From: UTCHB3 sp964371075
GTDB lineage: Bacteria > Bacteroidota > Ignavibacteria > Ignavibacteriales > Ignavibacteriaceae
Direction of reading: 5' to 3'
Assembly (NCBI GenBank): GCA_964371075.1
Contig: CAYJKN010000005.1
Location: forward strand, 1-64,000
DNA: 64,000 nucleotides
Made by a program: the position numbers and the translations under genes. Below are positions 50,940-60,928 of the stretch, piece after piece; within the stretch, counting starts at the first letter, position 1; each line of letters starts with the position of its first letter. A model generated the notes under the pieces. That model worked only from the letters and a program-made list of their open reading frames with translations, searched no databases and was not told the origin of the DNA.

Positions 50940-51737
50940 ATGAAAATCGACAGATATCTGATTACAAAGATGGATTGCCCCTCCGAAGAGCAAATGATCA
51001 GAATGAAACTCTCTGAAGATAATTCAATCAAAGAGCTTCAGTTTGACATTCCTAACAGAACTCTTATGGTTATTCATGACGGAAAAACCGAATCAATTGC
51101 AAAACAAATAGACAGTCTGAATTTTGATTCCAAACTCGTGGACAGTTCTCCTTGGACAGGCACATTTACTGAGGAGAATAAAGAAAGTAGCGACCACCAG
51201 AAAAAACTGCTCTACACCGTTCTGGCAATAAATTTCTTCTTTTTCCTCCTTGAAATGGTTTTTGGTCTCATCTCCCGCTCGATGGGTTTGGTTGCCGATT
51301 CTCTGGATATGCTTGCGGATGCGGTAGTTTATGGACTTGCTCTCTGGGCGGTTGGTTCCCGTCTTTCAAGGAAGAAGAAAGTGGCAACTCTAAGTGGTTA
51401 TTTCCAGTTGTTCCTGGCACTACTTGGTTTTTTTGAAGTTATGCGACGATTTTTATCACCATCTGAAACTCCCGAGTATTTTCAGATGATAAGTATCTCA
51501 CTTTTTGCCCTGATAGGGAATGGTGCTTCGTTGATAATTCTAAACAAATCAAAAGATAACGAAGCACACATCCAAGCGAGCAAAATATTCACATCAAATG
51601 ATGTAATCGCAAATATCGGGGTAATAGTTGCGGGGTTTATCGTCTATCTAACCGATTCTCTCTACCCCGATTTAATAATTGGTGCCTTGGTTTTTTGGCT
51701 GGTTTTAAGAGGTGCAATAAGAATCTTAAAGTTATAA
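50940..51737 (+). CDS. Cation diffusion facilitator-like transporter with HMA-like N-terminus
   Basis: Residues 1-70 form an HMA-like domain with MDCPSEE in place of CxxC, a variant linked to zinc in some P-type ATPases. Six membrane helices follow with the CDF block GLVADSLDMLADAVVYG. The second metal motif, normally HxxxD, reads FTSND here (SNDVIANIGVIVAGF), so the histidine is missing. Metal specificity, probably Zn2+ or a similar ion, is therefore uncertain. The length (265) is short because there is no C-terminal cytosolic domain. It is third in the hydrolase operon. Confidence 0.82.
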   Translation: MKIDRYLITKMDCPSEEQMIRMKLSEDNSIKELQFDIPNRTLMVIHDGKTESIAKQIDSLNFDSKLVDSSPWTGTFTEENKESSDHQKKLLYTVLAINFFFFLLEMVFGLISRSMGLVADSLDMLADAVVYGLALWAVGSRLSRKKKVATLSGYFQLFLALLGFFEVMRRFLSPSETPEYFQMISISLFALIGNGASLIILNKSKDNEAHIQASKIFTSNDVIANIGVIVAGFIVYLTDSLYPDLIIGALVFWLVLRGAIRILKL

Positions 51738-51774
51738 AAGCAACCGGAATACAACCGCAGCGCTTCTCTCAATT

Positions 51775-52512
51775 TTAATTTTCTTTTGTTTTTAATTCTG
51801 CGTTATATAACACAGGCAATTTGTACCTCCATTCGTTCCATAATTTTTCATCCAACAAAAGTTTTATCATAAAAGCACTTACATTTATTCTGCTTGCTTT
51901 CCCGGGATCAAAAATGGGGCTTCGATTTGGAGATTGATGGATTTTATATTCACTCTCGTTTTCTTCATCTATGAGGCCATCAGGTCTTACCATAACCCAC
52001 TCTATTTTTGGTTTATCCACGCCAATGGTGTTCACCAGATATAATCCGGCTTCTACATTATCCCTGTGAGGAGGTAAAAGGTAATAAAGGGATGATAGTA
52101 CTGCTCTGTCCCCCACACCATAATTCTCTTTTACTTGAGTATTTCTATATGCTGTGGTACTCATGAGTATCAATTTTGTTTTATCGGTTTTTGTCGTCAA
52201 TATTGCACTGCAGATGTTTTTGATACAGTTTGTTACAAGCTTTCGTGGCTTACCAAATATTCCCTTAAAGGAAATATTATGACCAAGGCAAGAAATCACG
52301 GTGTCACAATCGGCTACCAATTTAGAATATTCATCCGGTGAAAATTCGGAAATATTCCCAACAATAGTCTCCAAAAGTTTATTGTTTTGATGGCTCTCCG
52401 ATATCCAGGAATGTGCTCGAATAACAATTTTTGTTTCTATTTGTTTATCAAGCAGTTGTTTAAGAACCAAACGACCGGTTGCTCCCGATGCACCTAAAAG
52501 CAGTACTTTCAT
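51775..52512 (-). CDS. NAD(P)-binding NmrA-like protein
   Basis: The 245-residue Rossmann protein starts MKVLLLGASGATGRLVLKQLLD, with CDTVISCLGHN and KLILMSTTAYRNT strands and WVMVRPDGL. It resembles NmrA/SDR_a5-type proteins; redox activity is unproven. I use the ATG at 52512 with GAG upstream; the TTG at 52524 adds four residues. It is 15 bases downstream of a T9SS protein gene on the same strand. Confidence 0.85.
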   Translation of the reverse strand: MKVLLLGASGATGRLVLKQLLDKQIETKIVIRAHSWISESHQNNKLLETIVGNISEFSPDEYSKLVADCDTVISCLGHNISFKGIFGKPRKLVTNCIKNICSAILTTKTDKTKLILMSTTAYRNTQVKENYGVGDRAVLSSLYYLLPPHRDNVEAGLYLVNTIGVDKPKIEWVMVRPDGLIDEENESEYKIHQSPNRSPIFDPGKASRINVSAFMIKLLLDEKLWNEWRYKLPVLYNAELKTKEN

Positions 52513-52527
52513 TTCAACACTCAACTA

Positions 52528-53994
52528 TTATTGAAGAATTATCAACTTACGCATAACAGATACTTCGTAACCGGTGAGCTTGTAAAAATAAATTCCACTC
52601 GATAATCCGGTTGCGTCCAAAATTTCAACATGATACCCTGCTTCGTAATACTTCTCAGAAATGACTTTAACATTTTCACCGAGGGTGTTAAAAAGGTCAA
52701 GTTTATATCTGCCCGCTTCCGGAATTGCAATTTTAATTGTGGTTGACGGATTAAAGGGGTTTGGATAATTCTGAAACAGCTCTATCCCGGTTGGAATTTG
52801 CCCTGTTTCCTCTTCCAATCCCGTAACTGCTATATTAAGAGTGAATAAACAAGAAGCAGCCAGACCCCCGGTATCAATGGCTGTTACTTTTATCAAAGTG
52901 TTAATCGCTCCTGTTGGTGCTCCGGCAAAAGTCCGGGTTGATGGATTAAATGATAACCAGGATGGTAGCGGAGTTCCATTACCAAGAGTTGCAGAATAAG
53001 TTATCGTATTATTTCCATCATCATCAAAAAATGTGGTATCGGGTATAGTATAAGTGAAAACGTGACCTGTAACTCCGGATTGATCAGGAACAGGACAATT
53101 CAAATATGGAGCATAGTTTGTGTGTTTTAAACTATCAATAAGATGATCTATCCTCACCCAATATGTATAATATGAAGACCAACTTGTCCCCCCTGAAGTG
53201 TAAAACAGATATTTACCATCATTTGTTATAAATTGTCCATATTCCCAGTTATTTCCGGGTTTATTGATCGGAGCACCAAGAGATTTTGGATTGGTCCAGC
53301 TTCCATTCTCTTTTTTATAACTGATGAACATATCACCGGCACCGTTGCCCGGGTTCCTAGAAAAAATAAGATATGATTCATCTTTTGATATCCAAAAATC
53401 GTTTTCCTGCAAAGGACTGTTTAAAGGGGTGCCCAGACTTTCAAAAACGGTATCACCCGACACTGTTATAACTTTACAGATATCTCCATTTGTTGGGGAA
53501 CCCTCATAATAAGAAGATGCAAACGAGTTATTTAACCCCGATTTTTGAAAATAGTGAGTGTGAATATCGGCGGTTAACAATCTTACAGGCACACTCCATC
53601 CGGTTCCTTCCCTTTTTGCGTAATAAGTAAAAAAGTGGTTATCCTGCAGGAACATTATGCTGTCATTATCTGCAAATCGCGGAGCCATGAATCCTTCAAA
53701 GACATTAAAAGGTCCGGTCCATCCGGTATTTTCGAATTTATAACATTTTACCCTCGTTGCGGTAGGAGGATAATTATTCAGCTCACCATAGTAGATTTCT
53801 TTTCCATCAGAGCTTATGGCTATTCTTTCACAAGCTTTAAATCCGCTTGTTAATTGCAGATTAAATATTTTGGGTGTCCCCTCTGGAGGTGTCTGTCCGA
53901 GATACATACTATCAACAGGTATTACCTGTGAGTAAATTGACGATGCAGAAAAAACTGAAATTAAAATTATGATGACTCTTGCAACTATTCGCAT
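52528..53994 (-). CDS. T9SS-secreted protein with PD40-like repeats
   Basis: The 488-residue secreted protein has a signal peptide (about 1-23). A TolB/WD40-like PD40 beta-propeller region follows (about 50-290, units such as AISSDGKEIYYGE, WISKDESYLIFSRNPG, FITNDGKYLFYTSGG). A cadherin-like Ig domain lies at about 305-400 (PDTTFFDDDGNNTITYSATLGNGTPLPSWLSFNPSTRTFAG). A type A sorting domain ends it (NYPNPFNPSTTIKI). The start at 53994 is preceded by AAAGGA. The role is unknown, probably surface binding. It lies downstream of the LytTR pair. Confidence 0.87.
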   Translation of the reverse strand: MRIVARVIIILISVFSASSIYSQVIPVDSMYLGQTPPEGTPKIFNLQLTSGFKACERIAISSDGKEIYYGELNNYPPTATRVKCYKFENTGWTGPFNVFEGFMAPRFADNDSIMFLQDNHFFTYYAKREGTGWSVPVRLLTADIHTHYFQKSGLNNSFASSYYEGSPTNGDICKVITVSGDTVFESLGTPLNSPLQENDFWISKDESYLIFSRNPGNGAGDMFISYKKENGSWTNPKSLGAPINKPGNNWEYGQFITNDGKYLFYTSGGTSWSSYYTYWVRIDHLIDSLKHTNYAPYLNCPVPDQSGVTGHVFTYTIPDTTFFDDDGNNTITYSATLGNGTPLPSWLSFNPSTRTFAGAPTGAINTLIKVTAIDTGGLAASCLFTLNIAVTGLEEETGQIPTGIELFQNYPNPFNPSTTIKIAIPEAGRYKLDLFNTLGENVKVISEKYYEAGYHVEILDATGLSSGIYFYKLTGYEVSVMRKLIILQ

Positions 53995-54204
53995 GATTTT
54001 GTTCCTTTGTCGATTATTTGTTTTCCGGTCAATCAAAAGAGCAGATTGACACAACCGAAACATAATTGATCAAAAGAACCGCTAAACCATATTCCTTGTG
54101 AATTGCATCAGGAATTGGTGAAGTGCACTACAAAGCCACAGAATGTTATATCATACCACAAACCGGTAAACAAAACATCCAAACCCAAACTGCCAAAACT
54201 TACT

Positions 54205-54939
54205 TCATTCAACAACTTCGTCAGAATTGTTTATCCCCAACTCAATTGACATTTTTAATTTTTTTATGATTTTCCTGCTAACGGGCAAACACTCTCCACT
54301 GAACAGGAGGACATGATTTTTCCCTCCGCCAAACATCTGGAGTGATTTAATTTTTTCCAGTGCAACGAGATAGGATTTGTGAATACGCATATAGTTCGAA
54401 GGCAACAAGGGAATGAGTTTTTTAATCGGTTTATCGTAAATAACGATATGTCCGTCATTTAGATGCAACTCTGAATAAATGTTCGCCGCTTTAAAATATT
54501 TGATCTCTTTAACAGGAATGACTCTGATCTCATTTACTGTTTTTACAGAAAGATATTTAATGGAATGCCCGTCAATTGCGTGACTCGATTTTAGTCTCTC
54601 AAAAGCCGCCCTCAATCTTTCAATGTTGTAAGGTTTTGGGATAAAGTCGAGAACACCATACTCAAACGCCTCAATGGCTCTGTTGATGTTGGCAGAAATA
54701 ACGATTGTGTGAAATGATTGACTGACAACCTGTTTTAAGAGTTGGAAACCATCCTTTGAATTCAGGTTTAAATCCAGTAACAAAAGGTCGATCGGATTCT
54801 CCTTTAAATAATATATTGCGCTGTTGAGGGTGGTCTCTATATGGAGGGATGTAACATCATTTCCAAGAATTTGCCCAACCAACAATTTTATGTCTTCAGC
54901 TGTTGGACGCTCGTCTTCTACAATCAGAATTCGCATCAT
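54205..54939 (-). CDS. LytTR-family response regulator
   Basis: The receiver domain (about 3-118, phospho-acceptor Asp56 in LLLLDLNL) is followed by a LytTR DNA-binding domain (about 128-232, IKYFKAANIYSELHLNDG, YMRIHKSYLVALEKI). Its start overlaps the kinase stop by four bases. The target is unknown; the downstream T9SS gene on the same strand is 211 bases away and is one candidate. Confidence 0.93.
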   Translation of the reverse strand: MMRILIVEDERPTAEDIKLLVGQILGNDVTSLHIETTLNSAIYYLKENPIDLLLLDLNLNSKDGFQLLKQVVSQSFHTIVISANINRAIEAFEYGVLDFIPKPYNIERLRAAFERLKSSHAIDGHSIKYLSVKTVNEIRVIPVKEIKYFKAANIYSELHLNDGHIVIYDKPIKKLIPLLPSNYMRIHKSYLVALEKIKSLQMFGGGKNHVLLFSGECLPVSRKIIKKLKMSIELGINNSDEVVE

Positions 54940-56663
54940 TTATCCCTGATTTGAATGATTGTTTCCCATCCATTTGCAATTTTATAAGAAGAAAATTTCC
55001 ACCTCTCAGGATAACTTTCTTCGAGACGGCTTGATATATAACGAATCCCAAAACCTGATGATTTATTTCCGTCGTCACTGTTAAAATCTCCATCATTTCT
55101 AAGGATAAATTGTGTAGTTTCCGCTTCACGGGTCCTTATTAATGTAAATATACCTGAAGTTTTTGTCTCATAACCATGAGTTAAACCATTCTCAACCAGT
55201 GTATGGAATATCATGGGTGGTATATTTTCCTGATCGACAATATTTAAGGTTTCCATCTTAAAATCGGCACCTTTTCGATAACTCATTATTTTAAGATGGG
55301 CTCTGCATAAATCGATTTCCTGTTTCACAGGGATCTGTTTGAGAGCAGAGACCTGATTAATTATCCTGAATTCCTCGGCAAGAGCTTCAATAAGTTTGAT
55401 AGCTGAATCGGAATCTTTCCTGAGCCAGACAATTATTGAGGTTAATGTATTTAATACAAAATGAGGGTTGATGTTCTTTTTAAGCAGTTCAATTTCGAGA
55501 CGGGTTGATTTAAGTTGTGCTTCTTTTTCCGCTTTTTCTTTGGTGGCAAACTGTTTTGCTATTAAAAAACTACTGCATATCACCATCACAGTTGCCAACC
55601 CTTCAAATGCAAAATTGAAATAATAGGCTACCCATGATAATATCAGTCCAATGAAAATTACGATGCTTCCTTCACGCTTTAATATTAAAGTCCAAATCGA
55701 AATTACACTACCAAGAATTAATACGGTGAGTGACAGTACATTAAAAATGTTTGTGTAATCAGTAAAAAGAAGATAAACCACGGCAACCACAGCCAGGATG
55801 ATTGTTACGAACCTTTTTGGCAAACCAAAGGTATAAATCAGAAAAACGGGAAAAAGAATTGTGAACGATACACTGTTTGTCTGATAAAAATAATATTCAA
55901 AATGTAGCCAGGTGGTTGGAAAATCAAAAATTAATGGTGCCTGTGATATCAGAAAATCCAAAATGACAAATAAACAGAACAAACTGAATAACAAATGTTC
56001 TGTTCTTCGATCTCGAGTGATGAACAAAAAAAGATTTAATAGAAAAGCAATCAGTAATATACCCGATACAAAAAAAGCAAGATAACCCGACTTAAACAAC
56101 GTCTTTTTCACAGAATCATAATTGCCTATCACCACTTCTCCATTCAAAAAACTTAGTGGGGAGTGGTTATGATAACTCGAAATACGCAATATCAGGGTGT
56201 GATTACCGGGTGTGATAATCCTGTGAGGTAATACGACACTAAAATTGAATAAACCGGGTTCTTCATCCTCTTTGTTGAGCCCCCTTATTCCATTTTGGCC
56301 AATAATCTCTCCATCCCAGTAAATCTCATACGCAGTTATAAAAGCAAATGGGAATAGTCCCAGTACATCTTTTTCAGTTAAACTATCCTGTATAAAAATT
56401 GTGGTTTTTAATATCCAGTTCCCCTCTATATGCTGATTTTTATTCAGCGTTGAATCCACCTTTTTCCACGCAGAATCGGGATAATTGGGGAGAGGTTTAT
56501 TTGGGGATTGATCTTTTATTATTTGCCATTGTTTCAGGAAAATAATGGAGGTGGATGAGTTTATTAAATTCGAAGAATGGTCAGCAGCCTCCATTTTTAC
56601 ATTCATCATGGTTGCAAAAACCAGAATCATGATAAAATATTGTGCAGTAAAAATTGATTTCAA
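54936..56663 (-). CDS. LytS-like histidine kinase with 7TM-DISM sensor
   Basis: The signal sequence is followed by an extracytoplasmic jelly-roll (about 40-180, 7TMR-DISM-like: SAWKKVDSTLNKNQHIEGNWILKTTIFI, GNHTLILRISSYHNHS). Seven hydrophobic helices (about 193-370), a short coiled coil and a His_kinase domain come next. The phospho-histidine is His401 in INPHFVLNTL. The ATPase part contains MIFHTLVENGLTHG and SGFGIRYISSRL. The ligand is unknown, though such sensors often bind carbohydrates. It is coupled to the LytTR regulator. Confidence 0.92.
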   Translation of the reverse strand: MKSIFTAQYFIMILVFATMMNVKMEAADHSSNLINSSTSIIFLKQWQIIKDQSPNKPLPNYPDSAWKKVDSTLNKNQHIEGNWILKTTIFIQDSLTEKDVLGLFPFAFITAYEIYWDGEIIGQNGIRGLNKEDEEPGLFNFSVVLPHRIITPGNHTLILRISSYHNHSPLSFLNGEVVIGNYDSVKKTLFKSGYLAFFVSGILLIAFLLNLFLFITRDRRTEHLLFSLFCLFVILDFLISQAPLIFDFPTTWLHFEYYFYQTNSVSFTILFPVFLIYTFGLPKRFVTIILAVVAVVYLLFTDYTNIFNVLSLTVLILGSVISIWTLILKREGSIVIFIGLILSWVAYYFNFAFEGLATVMVICSSFLIAKQFATKEKAEKEAQLKSTRLEIELLKKNINPHFVLNTLTSIIVWLRKDSDSAIKLIEALAEEFRIINQVSALKQIPVKQEIDLCRAHLKIMSYRKGADFKMETLNIVDQENIPPMIFHTLVENGLTHGYETKTSGIFTLIRTREAETTQFILRNDGDFNSDDGNKSSGFGIRYISSRLEESYPERWKFSSYKIANGWETIIQIRDK

Positions 56664-56903
56664 AATGAAATTTTCAAGTTATAAAACAGGTAGAATAAAA
56701 TTATCATCTAACAAATCTTAAAATCTTTGTGTTTTAGACTTTATGAAAAATGAAAAAGTTAACAGCGCAAAAGTAATCAGATTTATTTGATCAATGACAA
56801 AAATGTCATTTCAGGCATTCTTTCACAAATCAAAAGAAGTTGACCTCGTTCCGAAAATGCCCGGATTTAAAACCTGATACCTGATAGCTAATACCTAATT
56901 TCG

Positions 56904-56911
56904 TATATTTG
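56904..56911 (+). promoter_or_regulatory. Putative -7 element (TAnnTTTG) for prfA
   Basis: TATATTTG lies 23 bases before the prfA start codon, the same spacing as before the solute-binding protein gene. Confidence 0.45.
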
Positions 56912-56934
56912 CAGGTTAAAATAAACAGGATAAC

Positions 56935-58011
56935 ATGAGCTTTTTTGATAAAATTGCCAAAATAAAAGATAAATTTGACAGAATAAACGAGCAGCTCTCC
57001 GATGAAGAGGTACTCGCTGATACTGATAAACTGATTTCCCTAAGCAAGGAAAGAAGTGATTTGATGCCGATAATGGAAGTTTTTGAAAAATATTCAAAAA
57101 CAATTGCCAATCTCGAAGAATCTAAAGATATTCTTGATAATTCAACCGACCGTGAGCTTGTTGAATTTGCGCAGATGGAACTTGAAGGTTTAAGAGAAGA
57201 AAAAGAGCGTTATGAGGAAGAACTTAAAGTGTTACTTCTTCCAAAAGACCCAAATGACGATAAAAGTGTGATTATGGAAATCCGTGCAGGAACGGGCGGC
57301 GACGAGGCAGGTCTTTTTGCCGGCGATCTGCTTAGGATGTATATGCGTTATGCAGAACTTAAAGGGTGGAAAGCCGAGTACATCGATCTGAATGAAGCCG
57401 GTGGTCTTGGTGGTGTGAAAGAAGCAGTGATCTCAATTTCGGGGACGGGAGTTTACGGCGAATTGAAGTGGGAAAGTGGCGTTCACCGTGTTCAGCGAGT
57501 ACCCCAAACCGAGGCTCAAGGAAGAGTTCATACGTCAGCAGCTTCTGTGGCTGTTCTTCCTGAAGTGGAAGCAGTGCAGGTGGAAATCAACATGAATGAT
57601 GTAAAAATTGATGTTTTTAGAAGTGGCGGGGCAGGTGGTCAGAATGTTAACAAAGTTGAAACTGCCATCAGAATGACACATCTTCCCACGGGAATTGTTG
57701 TTCAGTGCCAGGATGAAAGATCACAGTTGAAAAACCGTGAAAAAGCTCTTAAAGTGTTAATGGCTCGACTCTATGACCTCAAAAGTGGTGAACAAAATTC
57801 CGAGATCGCTGCACAAAGAAAACTGATGGTAAAAAGTGGTGACAGAAGTGACAAGATCAGAACCTATAACTTCCCTCAAAACAGAGTGACCGACCATAGA
57901 ATCGGCCTCACACTCTATAACCTGAGTGATGTTATAAATGGTGATCTATTCAGCCTGATCGAACAAATAAAAATTGCCGATCGCGCCGAAAAGTTACAAT
58001 CGGAGGAGTAG
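56935..58011 (+). CDS. prfA: Peptide chain release factor 1
   Basis: This factor ends translation at UAA and UAG. The GGQ motif (234-236) in RSGGAGGQNVNKVET triggers hydrolysis in the peptidyl-transferase centre. The PxT codon-recognition motif is present as Pro190-Gln-Thr192, marking RF1 rather than RF2 (SPF). The length (358) is standard. It is monocistronic and divergent from the LytS-like kinase. Confidence 0.98.
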   Translation: MSFFDKIAKIKDKFDRINEQLSDEEVLADTDKLISLSKERSDLMPIMEVFEKYSKTIANLEESKDILDNSTDRELVEFAQMELEGLREEKERYEEELKVLLLPKDPNDDKSVIMEIRAGTGGDEAGLFAGDLLRMYMRYAELKGWKAEYIDLNEAGGLGGVKEAVISISGTGVYGELKWESGVHRVQRVPQTEAQGRVHTSAASVAVLPEVEAVQVEINMNDVKIDVFRSGGAGGQNVNKVETAIRMTHLPTGIVVQCQDERSQLKNREKALKVLMARLYDLKSGEQNSEIAAQRKLMVKSGDRSDKIRTYNFPQNRVTDHRIGLTLYNLSDVINGDLFSLIEQIKIADRAEKLQSEE

Positions 58012-58026
58012 GATTTGGCGGATTAT

Positions 58027-58056
58027 CCTGAGATCATTCTAAAAAATGATTTCAGG
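58027..58056. other. Convergent-gene hairpin without T tract
   Basis: Twelve-base arms (cctgagatcatt / aatgatttcagg, one G-U pair) with a 6-base loop lie between prfA and the acetyltransferase, overlapping the latter's stop codon. No T run follows on either strand, so it is at best a weak terminator. Confidence 0.45.
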
Positions 58057-58585
58057 AAAGATCAACAAACTCTTCTCTTAACAGGCCATAAATATGCAGA
58101 TCCCAATCGTGTCCATTTTTGTGGAATGATTGCCTCAAAACGCCTTCCAACTGGAATCCATTTTTTCTAAGAACTTTGGCGGAGGCATGGTTGGGGGCGG
58201 CAACTTCCGCTTGGATTTTAACAATGTCGTAAAAAGTGAATGCAAACTTTACCAATTGGCGACAAACTTCGGTGGCAATCCCTTTCCCCCAAAACTTTTC
58301 TCCAAACCAAAACCCGGCTTCAACGGTTCGCCTTTGAACATCGTTTAAAAGGTGAACCCCAGCTATTCCGGCAAATTCATTTTTAAATCTCACTGCAAAA
58401 ACGGACTGAACATTTCCCTCATTCATCAGTCTTATAAACTCTTTGGCGTGGTCAATTGTATATGGTTGTGGAAAAGAATCTCTTAAAAATTGTGCAACTT
58501 TTGGATTATCAGCCAATCTGGTGAGGGCCTCGGCATCGTCAGGATAGAGTGCAGTAAGTTCAATATATTTTTTTTGATTTTTCAA
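58052..58585 (-). CDS. GNAT family acetyltransferase (RimJ/RimL type)
   Basis: This 177-residue acetyl-CoA-dependent acyltransferase has the motif A region GFWFGEKFWGKGIATEVCRQLVKFAF and the late block ASAKVLRKNGFQLEGVLRQSFHKNG, typical of RimJ-like proteins. The substrate is unknown (protein N-terminus or small molecule). The start codon is TTG with GGA six bases upstream. Cytosolic. It lies 12 bases downstream of a TonB receptor gene on the same strand. Confidence 0.9.
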   Translation of the reverse strand: MKNQKKYIELTALYPDDAEALTRLADNPKVAQFLRDSFPQPYTIDHAKEFIRLMNEGNVQSVFAVRFKNEFAGIAGVHLLNDVQRRTVEAGFWFGEKFWGKGIATEVCRQLVKFAFTFYDIVKIQAEVAAPNHASAKVLRKNGFQLEGVLRQSFHKNGHDWDLHIYGLLREEFVDLS

Positions 58586-58597
58586 TGTAAATCCGGT

Positions 58598-60928
58598 TTA
58601 AAACGAAAATTCCATTGCTAAATTAAAGAATCTTTCCGTGAAAATCTGTGGAACCCGAAGTGGTGAACGAATCCCCGGAATCACCTGATACCATGAATAT
58701 CCCGCTATGTTATAGTTATTAAAGACATTTAGAACCTCGGCAACCACCGTTAAAAATTTTTCTCCGCCAAAATCAAATTTTGCAGAAAGCCCCATATCTG
58801 CCCTCATATACATGGGAAGTTCCCATCGTTTGTTATAATCCACTACGAGGTAATTTTTACCATCTGTGCCAACTTCAACTCTTCTTGGATGAAAAAGGGT
58901 GCCCGAAGCAACCGAAAATCTAAGATGTGACTGCCAGTTTGGGTGTTTTTTAATTTTGTCCTGAAGGAATATTTGAAAGTTATGCGTCTGATCGAGCAAT
59001 CTCCTGTTATAATCTCCGGTACTTCCCTGTAATTTTTCACCACTGTCGAGATATCCATAAACAAACCAACTGTTTAATCCCTGCTGAATCTCACCACGCA
59101 GCATGATATCAAATCCCTGTGCGTAACCTTCGAGGGAGTTGGTTTTTCCGTAAATTATTCTCATTCCGTCAAAATCCACCGGAATAAGATCGGACAACGA
59201 CTTGTAATAAAACTCAGCCCTCATCTCCAATCCCTTTTTAAAGACATAATGGAGTGCTGCGATGTAGTGAACTGACTTTTGCGATTTAAGCGTAGATGCC
59301 TCCTCAATACTTAAATCCCTTAACTCATAAAAAAACGGCGGCTGATTGTAAATACCTGCTCTTAGATTCACATTAAATTTTTCGGTAACTTTATATTCGA
59401 CTGATCCCCTTGGTGACCAAAATGTCTCATTGTTATAAGGAGTAGAGGTGAAACGTAATCCGGCATCTACTGTTGTCCTGATTCCCAGATTCATTTTATC
59501 ATCCACATAAAAGGAATATGAATTTAAGTCCTTTTGTGAGCCATAACTGGTAACTTCAGGCGCAGCCGGAATCGAAATCCCTCCCTGTTCTTTTTTCTCT
59601 TCATAAAAATTGTGTCTCAAATCGGAAAACTTGAGTTCAGCACCGGCTTTAATGGTATGTCCACTGTGAGTGAAAGTGATCTCCGGTGTAATATTTATAA
59701 CTGATAAATCGAGAGTGTTTTCTCCCTTTTCCAGGGCGGACTTGAGGTACTCCCGATAATCCGGATTATATGCATCAGGAATCAGGTAGATGTCAGATAA
59801 GATATCTCTTGTTTCGGTTTCTTTGATGTTAAACCATGAAATCACAGCACTTAACAACAAATCGGGGTTGATTCTAACTTTAGTGTTTAATCCGGCGAGT
59901 GTGGTATTATATCCATAATTTGAAGTACCCGAATAATCAGAAGATATCCCTTGAATAACTCCGTCGAGGCGAAAATGTCCCGTCCAGTTTGTTGGGGTCA
60001 GGTCATATTTGTTGTTTGCTCTCAACAGAAAAAGTTGAGTGGAGATATTTTGCCCGGGAAGGTAATTTATATTTAATTGGATATCCTTAAAATCTGGACG
60101 ATAGTCACCTGAAGTGTGTTGTTGAGAAGAGAAGATTTTGGGATAACTCCATCTTCCCGCCAGACTTGCAGAAAAGCCGTTTTTTGCATGATGAAAAGCG
60201 GCACCGGCAGAAAGAAGTCCCGCTCTTATTATTCCGCTAAATGGTGTGTCGGTCTCTTTTCCATAGTTGATCTCAAGAACTGAAGCCATCTTGTCACCAT
60301 AAATCGCAGGGAAGGCACCACCATAAAAACTTAAATCCTTCACAAGATCCTGATTGACGAGCGAATGATTCTCTTCAATTCCCTGCCTCAAGAGGAAAGG
60401 ACGAAATATCTCAAATCCGTTCAGATAAAGCAGATTTTCATCAAAACTTCCACCTCTTACATTATATCCTGACGTAGTTTCATTGTTAATCTTAACACCC
60501 GGAAGTATCCTGACAGTCTGCAAAACCTCACCATTAAGGGTTGGAATATTTCCAATTGTTTCTGCTTCAAGAGTTTCTTTTTCCATCCCCTTTTTTTCAC
60601 CATATACAACAATTTCATCTTCCTGATAGGAAGTTGCAACAAGTTTTATGGTAATTGGCTGATTATTATCATTGGATAACAGAATCTGAAGTGCAGTATC
60701 TTTAAAAGCGATATGGCGAATGCGAAGTGTATAAGTGCCCGGAGAAACTTCAAAACTGAAGTTACCATCGGTAGAAGTGATAACACCAAGTGGGGTTTTT
60801 AGTATAAACACGGCACAGCCTGCAAGAGGCTCTCCGGAGGGGGATATTACTTTACCGGAAAGTGTAACCTGTGAAAAAAGGGGTACCGCAAAAAACAGTG
60901 TAAAATAGAATACAACTTTTGACAACAT
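58598..60928 (-). CDS. TonB-dependent receptor, second copy
   Basis: The outer-membrane receptor of 776 residues has a signal peptide (1-19) and a CarboxypepD_reg-like domain (about 22-105, GKVISPSGEPLAGCAVFILKTPLG). A plug follows (about 120-225, VLQTVRILPGVKINNETTSGYNVRGGSFDENLLYLNGFEI), then a barrel ending FFNLAMEFSF. The ligand is unknown. It is unrelated in position to the glucan locus and has no partner gene beyond the acetyltransferase. Confidence 0.92.
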   Translation of the reverse strand: MLSKVVFYFTLFFAVPLFSQVTLSGKVISPSGEPLAGCAVFILKTPLGVITSTDGNFSFEVSPGTYTLRIRHIAFKDTALQILLSNDNNQPITIKLVATSYQEDEIVVYGEKKGMEKETLEAETIGNIPTLNGEVLQTVRILPGVKINNETTSGYNVRGGSFDENLLYLNGFEIFRPFLLRQGIEENHSLVNQDLVKDLSFYGGAFPAIYGDKMASVLEINYGKETDTPFSGIIRAGLLSAGAAFHHAKNGFSASLAGRWSYPKIFSSQQHTSGDYRPDFKDIQLNINYLPGQNISTQLFLLRANNKYDLTPTNWTGHFRLDGVIQGISSDYSGTSNYGYNTTLAGLNTKVRINPDLLLSAVISWFNIKETETRDILSDIYLIPDAYNPDYREYLKSALEKGENTLDLSVINITPEITFTHSGHTIKAGAELKFSDLRHNFYEEKKEQGGISIPAAPEVTSYGSQKDLNSYSFYVDDKMNLGIRTTVDAGLRFTSTPYNNETFWSPRGSVEYKVTEKFNVNLRAGIYNQPPFFYELRDLSIEEASTLKSQKSVHYIAALHYVFKKGLEMRAEFYYKSLSDLIPVDFDGMRIIYGKTNSLEGYAQGFDIMLRGEIQQGLNSWFVYGYLDSGEKLQGSTGDYNRRLLDQTHNFQIFLQDKIKKHPNWQSHLRFSVASGTLFHPRRVEVGTDGKNYLVVDYNKRWELPMYMRADMGLSAKFDFGGEKFLTVVAEVLNVFNNYNIAGYSWYQVIPGIRSPLRVPQIFTERFFNLAMEFSF

